Source: Pleodorina starrii
Taxonomy: Eukaryota > Chlorophyta > Chlorophyceae > Chlamydomonadales > Volvocaceae
Direction of reading: 5' to 3'
DNA: 64,000 nucleotides
NCBI GenBank assembly: GCA_030267565.1
Contig: BRXU01000025.1
Coordinates: forward strand, 975,501-1,039,500
Shown: piece after piece, positions 38,401 through 44,394 of the stretch
Layout of the letters: every line of letters starts with the position of its first letter
Position numbering within the stretch: position 1 is the stretch's first letter
Made by a program: the position numbers and the translations under genes
The notes under the pieces: model-generated
Database searches by the model: none
Seen by the model: the letters and a program-made list of their open reading frames with translations, nothing else
What the model was told of the DNA's origin: nothing

Positions 38401-39076
38401 CCCATGGGTCCCCCGGGCCTTGTGGTTGGCGGGCGGTACCAGTTTCAGGTGGGTCGGGGGTCTGATCTGTGGCTTTCGGGACCGGCGTTGCCTCCTGGGG
38501 GTGCCGTGATGGGGGTTGTTGGGTCGCTTTCGCCGGGTTGGGCGGGGCCCCCGGCGGGTGCAGTGCTTGCGCGAGGTCGCGTTTCAGTGCTTTGTGTTCA
38601 TCATATAAACGGGTCAGGCACCTGCCAATGCCCCGTCGCGCGTGCAATGTCCCTGAGCGGGGGGGTTTTTGTTGGCAGTGACTTTCGAGGATGCCGAGGC
38701 ATTGCAGCATGAGCGTCCCAAGCTCTTGGCTTAGGGAAGTGATATTCGTGGCTTGCACGGCCGCGTGATTGCGCAGGTGGCCAAGGATCGTCCACGCCTG
38801 GTCCTTGCCCGCGGCGTGCTCCATTTGGGTGGATGCGGCTGTGATGGTCTCGTGCGCGGGGCGGAGAGCGTCCAGCAGGTAATTGCGCCCGTGAGTGTCG
38901 CCTCCATTTCCATGCGTGCTTTGTCTTTGCTTTCTTTGAGGATGGGCAGCTGGATGCGGCTCCATGAGCTGGGGTTCAGGTCTGTGGGGGGCCGGGCAGC
39001 GGGGGCGGGGAAGAGGCGGAGTCCCGCTAGGGGGAGGAGGGTACACAGCGGTCGGTGGTCGAAGTTGCCTCCACAC
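32450..39076 (-). CDS. LINE polyprotein: reverse transcriptase, RNase H, restriction-like endonuclease
   Basis: Open frame of 2208 codons. The first 60 or so residues are out of frame with the upstream APE segment, so the true protein enters this frame near 38885. Reverse transcriptase spans about residues 360-770: NKAPGPDGLP at 383-392, motif A TDFTSAFNTID with D515, QGDTLSP at 574-580 and FADD at 621-624. RNase H lies at about 1703-1850, with D1708, E1755, D1781, H1833 and D1843. A zinc knuckle CPLCHNPDSGGHILGGCRH starts at C1982. The C-terminal nuclease has RPD (D2070), EIGY (E2102) and a downstream lysine-rich helix. Residues 1000-1650 match no domain I can name with confidence. The protein would nick target DNA and prime reverse transcription there. 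The frame is long and uninterrupted, suggesting recent activity. Confidence 0.88.
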   Translation of the reverse strand: MWRQLRPPTAVYPPPPSGTPPLPRPRCPAPHRPEPQLMEPHPAAHPQRKQRQSTHGNGGDTHGRNYLLDALRPAHETITAASTQMEHAAGKDQAWTILGHLRNHAAVQATNITSLSQELGTLMLQCLGILESHCQQKPPRSGTLHARRGIGRCLTRLYDEHKALKRDLAQALHPPGAPPNPAKATQQPPSRHPQEATPVPKATDQTPDPPETGTARQPQGPGDPWDNLETRDLRIAIRSKGDEIRKVVNETRKLHVCRASRRLQRLLTKKPKQAHRQILEPDDQPRGIAAIRHPEDVHLCTDPEDILDALHTHFALLARPVSGPRTGKYLPGEAPRKYPWEEAGAPDPLRQGLARWDGAPPSLLPGILDPCNFRTCLSHLARNKAPGPDGLPSELLQTLPDDLQTAIHHLITVMWVKAEIPPHWTQSDTVLIPKKGDPLLIKNKRPIALANTIYKLYTSHITLNIVTYSEQAHIFTEAQEGYLRQRNTERQIQNVLHAIEDAGLTGRDLFLLYTDFTSAFNTIDHDKLLMIMYDLGYPDDLIEVVANLYSHAATRIRTEHGCTANIAIERGTIQGDTLSPVLFIIYMEPLLRWLHSGGRGYRYGCLRAEENDRHHFSSGAFADDLVILTNVVSDLRLQCSKIERYARWGALKVNVSKCQIQGILHGRARSDRDLSRGPGTQKYQTALERLLKNQIRIDDTPIPYAPPTQQYKYLGVHITPTLDWAEQVAYVRAEVDRRGWGIQSSLATPDQRINMIRTLIHPFVAYSLPTMAYTPQDIARFDAQIAGIAKRSYGLKMGFPTRAILNPTVRLGLGVGTVRTLYAVRAAKTLVLSLNDDGRLGAVTRALLHLQSRYMGTVPAHELKRECKFYTTLKQLALVREAGIELTDKGTAYETTMSSLAHLIGSLNPAAEPKALALLFRCVQPLLELGLDLSALRDQNTGTHIITTDQLQLIGGRNVGSRHRIALNQLSLAMNADPSVRARAPRYRGSTSLPPELRLIPDNPGQTGLTDEAAGPKPIPYGRITKYLAPKPRDPVEAMQTAHADTAPTPPGVITANEATQPTPPGGATADPTTRRSKHRCHARQHQPRRLTDRDRLKAYLLRQNLKPVMGIVDTDAIGWNPRHTPLTIQHCEVLLRHPHHKGLLTRVGSAERLLQMLLGEEPWPAEVPARYGISITQFLFGDQERVACINAEIRKRVAVDKPTPKKQRTIHPPSQGTHRTYYLVDWERTAVTKGALTLYAANGYHPQAVHPHAPPNGTPPQVGLVEVDWAPTEDEGTRLAQQDNWIELLNAFRDRHAQEAGHDPGRVAETRDKHLTDRQQQGRWETECLNTTRGQRLLRQFVEINVQPGNPDKDIYPTGRYTIQIGKHNGPLCGTPWEGDGDIPEGLQTIGLALVYGPQGNCVGQISVCRLRSLWYRYQDAQQNRPEDHARLAARGGFAEDVARLLLRYQNGGGTKLQPVKAANERRLPEALMKRLTTALGATTERFASPLNVADCVDTYYSRFSEDQLFGANHDAYTQPFTGLSIAHPEPTPEEGHHALRWALGWAETVRSESTPTATLLLLPTARTAPYTRYLTHPLVTMIGRIDAFTGTASLYSETLEDTPQPYPMGLTLLLVSNATGRTHAERLRRTLGMPAATATPMEPSHPWNPPQWVRTRVRSMSDRPPAAAVLSRPCDNLTSAERQAVFRTFHAKQSLRYDSQNAIYTDESVQKVKDGDEERQILGAAAVDALTNKTLHIDVNAGHHGCQTITRCELSAIHQALYMRRGTPEDNTHLSIWTDSAAALYLIKKMINNPQKLRLSKHKALLEQIVTTLKKRAACNLTTSLLKVKAHTGVKYNDEADKAAVRAARGLAKLDPDALSTTETSDNKPRNQYWWLRKIHGPEKNAGHFANDLNRGIEALVRPETHSGYTNETDYMKFIANTIPDLDINASARTLQRKIGRHKHAKRCFDYLYGQLWNAKLANRFRKSLAPGGPVASGSCPLCHNPDSGGHILGGCRHSRMRALYILRHNQAVQTITSTLARGINGGCYTVMDACPADDRPDYVAGTRLPHWLLPNTPEEERLKMRPDLLLIPSIPLNEAQEAEYMGPPDPSQHTVHIIEIGYTADTNHKQKQHDKAHQHTELAKLLTKEGWKVCYTAQEAISLGFAGTIRKDLRPLLRTLGAGSEAAKTCCNELHDHAVRALNKIVITRRQMERAPHETPQQTGT

Positions 39077-39463
39077 TCGTACACTTGTTCGTACGCATTG
39101 CCCTCCTTGGCCACAGCGGCGGTGGTTTGGGGAGCAAGGAGGACGTCATCGATGCGGCTCAGGTGGGTGTCGAGTCCGAGTTGCGTCTGTGTGTAGGTGT
39201 ATTCTCGTCGCATGGTGTGGACTGGTTGCAGGTCGTTCTCCGTCGAGAAGCATCGGTGCGCCCTGTCATCCGTGTTGCAGATACCTGTCGACCGGTCACT
39301 CGCTTTGAGCACGGCATTCCAATCGCCCGCCATGATCAGGTGCTCACCCTTCGCTTTGGCTTGCACCGAGGCCGCTCGCCCATATTCGTATATTTTCTGC
39401 CGTGTGGTGGAGTCGGATGGGCAGTATACCCCTATGATGTGGAGGGTTGAGCTGGCCGGGGGG
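38886..39463 (-). pseudogene. APE endonuclease domain, C-terminal half (frameshifted)
   Basis: In a separate minus-strand frame this segment reads HIIGVYCPS, then MAGDWNAV (the GDWN metal and substrate motif), SRIDDVLL and NFDHRPL (catalytic D-H pair), the conserved second half of an apurinic/apyrimidinic-type LINE endonuclease. It is out of frame with both its N-terminal half and the downstream reverse transcriptase frame. The join to the latter is around 38885-38900. Confidence 0.82.
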
Positions 39464-40166
39464 CTATACGTACATGCCCTATGTACCCTTCCAGTTCAGT
39501 GGGTATAGGTTCTGCGGTGGCGCTGCCCTGTCTACTGAGGCGCTCCGCCACTCCGATCAGGATGCCTGCCTCACGGTTGGCGCGATCGGCGACATGCGGG
39601 CGATTGCTCAGGTAGGTCTGGTATGGCTGCATGCTTTGCTTCATGCTGGCAATAGCGCGACGATGATGGGCGCTTAGCTTGGTTTCGGTGAGCACCAGCA
39701 CATCTGGCTTGTGGTCGTCGACGTCGAGGCGCAAAATTCCCTCACGGTGCCCTTGCAGGCCTCGCGTGTTCATCGTAACGAGTTTGAGATAGCCGGTCGG
39801 TGGTGCTCCTGGTGCGGCCGGGGGCGGCTCGCTGGCTGTCTGCTCTGGCGTTTTGGCAGGTGCGACGGGAGCGTCCGCCCTTGGCTGTTTGGGGTGGGCG
39901 TACTTCGTCATGTGTTGTTGCTGAGGTCCTGTTTTTGGTTTAGGGCGGGACTGCGCAGGGGGGGAGCTTTCCGCAGGGCGCTTGCGTGGGCGTGGGCGTG
40001 CTGCATTCTGTTCCGGAGCAGGGCGCGTCGTGCCGTACGCCGCCGTTCGTACCGGGTCGGGGGCCGGGTCGGGTAGGATATGTTGCGGTGCCTGAGTTGT
40101 TTCAGCTCCTTCAGGTGCGTCGGCGGCCGTGCGGTCGCGGCCCGCTCGAATGGGGAGGCCTAGCAT
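39458..40166 (-). pseudogene. LINE N-terminal region and APE endonuclease, N-terminal half (frameshifted)
   Basis: Begins at the first methionine inside the element (40166, MLGLPIRAGR). About 130 residues rich in Pro, Ala, Lys and Arg, probably nucleic-acid binding, are followed by the APE N-terminal motifs KLVTMNTRG (Asn) and VLVLTETKL (Glu). The frame leaves the conserved APE sequence at a run of six G (39458-39463, plus strand) and stops at 39432. An open frame extends upstream of 40166 into the satellite, but that part is fortuitous. Confidence 0.8.
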
Positions 40167-40237
40167 GCGGCGCAGGTGATATGTGATGGTGTGGGTTGCA
40201 GGCACGGGCCCCACCTTCCTTCTACCTAGGCTTGCAT

Positions 40238-40250
40238 GGGGCAGGGGGCT
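40238..40250. other. Target site duplication, right copy (LINE 1)
   Basis: GGGGCAGGGGGCT, identical to 32298-32310. The satellite resumes immediately with ATGTATGTCAAG. Confidence 0.85.
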
Positions 40251-41101
40251 ATGTATGTCAAGTGGTTGTGTGGATGGTGGAGAGGTTCGAGCCGCAGAAC
40301 CTTTAGCCTCGTTCGCGTCCGGAAGCATAAGGGTGCAACCCTGCTGCAGCCGCAACCGATCTTATGGTCCGCGCGATGAATCATTACACTCTGTTGAATG
40401 TGTTTTGTTTATCAACGGCAACCTCCAAATAGCCACAGCCATGCGCCGACTTGAGGAGCGTTGCGCATATGGCGCGGACGGACTCGATCTTCCGCACGAC
40501 ACCGCAGGGGGCCCAGTGGTCACTGAGTGCAGGTACGGTTGCGTGGCCGAGTGGTCTAAGGCGCAGGATTAAGGTTTACTAACTCTCCTGTCCGAAAGGG
40601 CGCAGGTTCGAACCCTGCCGCAGCCATAAACGTGTTGCATGACGGGCGTCATGTCCAATACCTTGTGACATACATTCACCTACCAAGATTCAGAATAATG
40701 TGTAGATATAAGGAACCTCAAGAAGTTCATCTTAGGCAGGGTCGGATAAGCCGCTTATGTGAGCGGACTGCTGAAACTGATGCAAATTAGGTTGCCGCTG
40801 CTTCCACATACAAATGGGGTGTTGCGCCTCATGCTGACAAGGGACTACAGACCAGAGCGGCGGGGGAGGACATATTTGCTTGCTTGACCTAGTGAAATAT
40901 GGTGTGGGTACAGGGTTCACAAAGGCTTGAGTCGTCGGACAGGCACCGGTTCGAGCCCTGTAGGTCACAATCCCCGTTAATAATTAATGAAATCCCATGT
41001 CTTACAATATGGTTCAGGAATATCTGTCTATCAACTAATGACAAGGTGCTTTATATGTTAATCAACAGCAGCGAGAAAGGAGTGGATCTTTACATAGCCG
41101 C
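40251..41101 (+). repeat. Last, interrupted unit of the tRNA-Leu satellite
   Basis: Continuation of the unit split by the LINE. It is more diverged than other units (GCATATGGCG, CAGAGCGGCG, CTTATGTGAG) and breaks off within CATAGCCGC at about 41101. Divergent terminal units are usual at satellite edges. Confidence 0.92.
40537..40626 (+). tRNA. tRNA-Leu(AAG), last copy
   Basis: Intact acceptor, D, anticodon and T arms with the D-loop T variant and standard intron. It sits downstream of the LINE insertion. Confidence 0.87.
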
Positions 41102-41243
41102 TCTTCCGCCGTCCAAGCACCCTGAACCTCTGATGGACCCAAGCGCCACCGAAACCCGTGCCGCTGGCATCTGCAGAGACGACTGCTCCAATGGGCCCCG
41201 CAAACTCCAACCTCACCAAGTCGAGATCCGCAAAACCGCAGGA
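41102..41243. other. Spacer, no gene seen
   Basis: Unique sequence between the satellite end and the hairpin-bearing repeats. No coding or RNA signal recognised. Confidence 0.5.
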
Positions 41244-41730
41244 CCTTGCCCGACGTGCACCACGCTGTGACCGCGCCTGCCGTCGTAGGTCCGGTGCCCT
41301 CTTCTTTCCGTAATGGAAAGGTCGGCACACTAGACCTACGCCCGACGCGCACCACCCGTAGCCCCGCCTGCCGACACAGGCCTGACACGCAGGACCTTGC
41401 CCGACGTGCACCACGCTGTGACCGCGCCTGCCGACGCAGGCCCGGTGCCCTCTTCTTTCCGTAATGGAAAGGTCGGCACGCTAGACCTACGCCCGACACG
41501 CACCACCTGTAGCCCCGCCTGCCGAAACAGGCCAAGCGCCTTCTCGTTCACTCGAAAGAGAAGCGGAAACACAAGACTCATGCCCGACGTGCACCACGCT
41601 GTGACCACACTTGTCCACATAGGCCCGGTGCCCTCTTCTTTCCGTATTGGAAAGGTCGGCACGCTAGACCTACACCCGACGCACTCCAACCGTAACCCCG
41701 CCTGCCGACACAAGCAAGGCGGCCAATCAG
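41244..41730. repeat. Three tandem copies of a 150-185 bp hairpin-bearing repeat
   Basis: Copies start near 41244, 41394 and 41578, each with CCCGACGTGCACCACGCTGTG, then GGTGCCCTCTTCTTTCCGTA and GGTCGGCACNCTAGACCTAC. Each copy contains the hairpin CTTTCC-GTAAT-GGAAAG (GTATT in the third). The second copy is lengthened by an AAGCGCCTTCTCGTTC segment. Open frames on both strands repeat with it and are not taken as genes. Confidence 0.8.
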
Positions 41731-42301
41731 CCGGCCAGCCGGCCAGCAGCCCACTCGTGCGCCGTGTCTCGCCAAACTTCCACCCGGCATCCCTTCGCTT
41801 GGAGTGCTGACCACAGTCTGCAGCAGGTAAGCGACCTGGCGTGCACCTATCGCTGTTGAAACCAAACTTTGGACTTGCTGGCCGCGATCCATCAAACCTT
41901 TCCTGCATGGAAATGTCAGAGAAAAACAACCAAGGAATGGACCTGCTTTCGAACCCGGAGTACACGGAGTCCATAACCGGGAGGAGCCCTCGTAGCGGAG
42001 TACCGATCAACCAACTTGTGACGGACGATGGTGGCTGCTTTGTTCGGTTGGTCCAGGTGTGGGCCATCGAGGAACCGCCTCTGTCCGTCCATCCACTCAA
42101 CCTGGCACCTCGCTCAAAGCTTGTCAGAAATAAGGAATTACTAGAAGAGAATCTGGTCATCTTATTTTCCGTGTGCTAGCGTGAGGACGAAACCGTGTAC
42201 TAGCGCGAGAAAGTAACAACGAGGCCGATTGCCTGCAAGTTGATAAAGGCCGCAATAAGTACCGCTGAACCGCCAAACAAACAAGAAAAGACGAGAAAAC
42301 A
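41731..42301. other. Spacer between hairpin repeats and LINE 2, no gene assigned
   Basis: Contains a short CCGGCCAG microrepeat near 41732-41748. Open frames on both strands of 80-130 codons across 41800-42180 show no recognisable domain. It becomes A-rich just before the LINE 2 target duplication. Confidence 0.5.
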
Positions 42302-42346
42302 AACACCAACTCGGTGCTCCGCAGACACTGTTTAACTGCCGTACTA
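42302..42346. other. 45-bp target site duplication, left copy (LINE 2)
   Basis: Starts AACACCAACTCGG and ends CTGCCGTACTA. It is repeated at 49972-50016 with one difference (C at 42328, T at 49998). Direct copies at both ends of the LINE define the insertion, though 45 bp is long for a LINE. Confidence 0.75.
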
Positions 42347-42354
42347 GGTAGGCC

Positions 42355-43980
42355 ATGGCCATCCCCGAGTTCCTGGCCATGGCCTATTCAACCCCGCGGC
42401 GCACCTGGGACAAGACGGAATTCCAGGAGCCGGCGGCCAACGTGATGGCGGATACCTGGCGATTCAAGCTGGCACGGGGTACCCCCGGCCTACCGCGTGA
42501 AACGCAGTATGACTTCGGTCGATCGGGCGTGGTGGCCCAGTCCGGCACGTTGGAGGCGTACCGGCTGACGCCAAAAGATCAGGAGGGGCCGTTCATCATG
42601 CCCTGTAAACCGCCGCCACGGAAGGAACTGGCGCGGCAGATGCAGCAGCTGCACCAGTGGCGACAGCAGCATCAAGCCCCCCAGCCCGCAGCCGCCCCAG
42701 CCCAGCCAGGCCCCTCGGGCAGGATGCCGCCACCGTACGCAGCGACCGTACAACGAACCAGATGGGGCCCGGAGCCCGAGGTGGGAGCAGGAATGCAGCA
42801 CATGGGTACGGGCACCACGCCCGGCATGACCCCATTCATCCCACCCCCGCCCGCGCCTCCGGCATCAGCCAACATCACCGCCACCACAGCCGGGGCCAGC
42901 ACATGGGCCGCAGTGGCGGCCGCGGCCCCCAGGCTCCCCACCCCCATGGGGGCAAACCAGGCAGCTGCTGCAGCCAGGGCCCCACCGGTCACCGTGACCA
43001 GGAGTGGTACAACGACCGACCCCCAGCAGGCCGCGCCGCCACAGCAGGCCCCACCGCCACCACGGATACAGCCGCCACTGCGGGCGCCATCCCCGCCGCG
43101 GGCCCCGCCGCCTCAGCAGGCCCCACCGCCGCCGCGGGCGCCGCCGCCACCACCAGCCCCACAGCTGCAGGCCCAGTCACCGGCGCAGGCCCAGCTGCAA
43201 CAGATGCCGACCCCTCTGCCGCCGCAGGCCCAGCCACGGATACGGGACCCACCACCGCCACCGACTCTACAGCCGCAGCTGCCCTCGGCTCCACAACCGG
43301 ACCCCACGGCGGCGGCAGCCCAACAAGGAGTGGAGGCACAAGCCGACTCCATGGCGGCGAGACAGGACGCCGACACCCGCATGGAGGCGGCCAACACGTC
43401 AACAGCAGCGGTAGCAGCAGTGCCGCAGGAGCGAGGACCATCGGTGGCCGCAGCAGCTACAGCCCCCGCCTTCTGGTTCACGGCAGGCCGTACGGGGGCA
43501 GGCAGCAGGCGAAAGCCTACCGGGGGCAAAGCCAGGCAGCAGCCACGGCAGGGACGCACACAGCCCGACCAGGGCCCGGCAGGCCCCGAGGCCCCAAAGC
43601 GGAAGCGGCGACGGCTCGAGCACCTGCCCGAAGCGGAGCGAGCCGAGCGGAACAGGGCGCAAACACAGAAGGCCCTGGAGACCCGCAGGAGGAACACGGA
43701 GGAGCGGAAGGCCCAGAAAGCAGCAGAGGAGGCCACGGCACAGTTAACCGCAATGCTGGCGACCGGCAGCCAGGCCCAGCTGTCGGACGGATCGCAGATC
43801 CCCAGCCTGCAGCTGCAGATGACGGCTGGAGACCCGCCCGCCATCGAACCCCACACCCAGCAGGAAGTTGCCCAACGAGGTCGGCAGCAGCTGAGCGCCC
43901 ACGGGCCAGCATCAGGGCAGGAGGACGAGGAGGAGGAAGAACCCACCCCCACCGCCATGGAGGCGGCCCACCCCAACTAG
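42355..43980 (+). CDS. LINE ORF1 protein (putative RNA-binding nucleoprotein)
   Basis: 541 codons beginning ATGGCCATCCCC; a second in-frame ATG follows 8 codons later. The first 80 residues are of ordinary composition, then a low-complexity stretch rich in Pro, Gln and Ala occupies about residues 100-330. A basic patch KRKRRR at 415-420, which would serve as a nuclear localisation or nucleic-acid contact site, is followed by a charged, probably coiled-coil segment (EAERAERNRAQTQKALETRR) to about 475. The C-terminus is acidic (DEEEEEP). No CCHC knuckle or RRM is evident. By position and composition it is ORF1 of an L1-type element, expected to coat LINE RNA. It ends TAG directly against the ATG of ORF2. 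Confidence 0.8.
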   Translation: MAIPEFLAMAYSTPRRTWDKTEFQEPAANVMADTWRFKLARGTPGLPRETQYDFGRSGVVAQSGTLEAYRLTPKDQEGPFIMPCKPPPRKELARQMQQLHQWRQQHQAPQPAAAPAQPGPSGRMPPPYAATVQRTRWGPEPEVGAGMQHMGTGTTPGMTPFIPPPPAPPASANITATTAGASTWAAVAAAAPRLPTPMGANQAAAAARAPPVTVTRSGTTTDPQQAAPPQQAPPPPRIQPPLRAPSPPRAPPPQQAPPPPRAPPPPPAPQLQAQSPAQAQLQQMPTPLPPQAQPRIRDPPPPPTLQPQLPSAPQPDPTAAAAQQGVEAQADSMAARQDADTRMEAANTSTAAVAAVPQERGPSVAAAATAPAFWFTAGRTGAGSRRKPTGGKARQQPRQGRTQPDQGPAGPEAPKRKRRRLEHLPEAERAERNRAQTQKALETRRRNTEERKAQKAAEEATAQLTAMLATGSQAQLSDGSQIPSLQLQMTAGDPPAIEPHTQQEVAQRGRQQLSAHGPASGQEDEEEEEPTPTAMEAAHPN

Positions 43981-44394
43981 ATGCCAATCAGGGGGACGGG
44001 AAGAAACCAGCAGCGGAACGCTGTGCACGGCCACCCACTCCGGATCGCCACGCACAACATGCATGGGCTGCTGGCGTCGCATGGGAACCGTCTGCAGGCA
44101 GCAGTACGGCAGTGGGCAGAGCTGCGTCTGGATGTGGTGTGCCTACAGGAGACCCACCATACCAACATCCAGCACCAGTGCCTCTTTGAGCGGGACCTAC
44201 GCCATGCAGCGATGCAGGCGCACACCCAAGGTTGGCGCGTAGCGGCGTACTCGTGGTCTGGCTCGACCCACACGGCGGGGGTCCTCACCCTCGTTCGGCA
44301 AGGGCTCGCGGCAGCCCTGGAGCCGCCACCGGCCGCAACCCTCCCAGCATGCACGCGGGGCCGGTTCACCGAGTGTGTGCTCCGTTGGGGGGGG
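43981..44394 (+). pseudogene. LINE ORF2 start and APE endonuclease N-terminal half (frameshifted)
   Basis: Starts at the ATG abutting the ORF1 stop (TAGATG). It reads IATHNMHGLL (APE Asn motif), VVCLQETHH (catalytic Glu) and further APE strands to RFTECVLRWG, where a run of eight G at 44387-44394 shifts the reading. Conserved APE sequence continues in the next frame (HICNIYLPTG), so the two segments are one broken or misread gene. Confidence 0.82.

Larger units (their letters stand above)
32311..40237 (-). mobile_element. Dualen/RandI-type LINE with two endonucleases
   Basis: A 7.9-kb non-LTR retrotransposon on the minus strand, inserted into a unit of the tRNA-Leu satellite and bounded by a perfect 13-bp target duplication. 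In coding order it has a proline-rich N-terminus, APE endonuclease, reverse transcriptase, a long unassigned middle region, RNase H, a CCHC-like knuckle and a C-terminal PD-(D/E)XK (restriction-like) endonuclease. Carrying both APE and restriction-like endonucleases is the hallmark of the Dualen/RandI clade described from Chlamydomonas. The 3' end is an ATT-repeat tail (32311-32330). The 5' end lies about 70 nt before the first internal ATG, so the copy looks full length or nearly so. Two frameshifts make it non-autonomous unless they are sequencing errors. Confidence 0.88.

Noticed and set aside
41940..41975. Possible tRNA T arm (TTCGAACCCGG)
   Set aside because: No matching acceptor, D or anticodon arm on either strand.
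41336..42160. 274-codon minus-strand open frame
   Set aside because: More than half is the translated three-copy repeat, and a plus-strand frame overlaps it. No domain recognised.
42657..44189. 510-codon plus-strand frame overlapping LINE ORF1
   Set aside because: Low-complexity Gly/Ala/Thr-rich shadow of the GC-rich ORF1. The ORF1 frame has ordinary sequence at both ends and the TAGATG junction.
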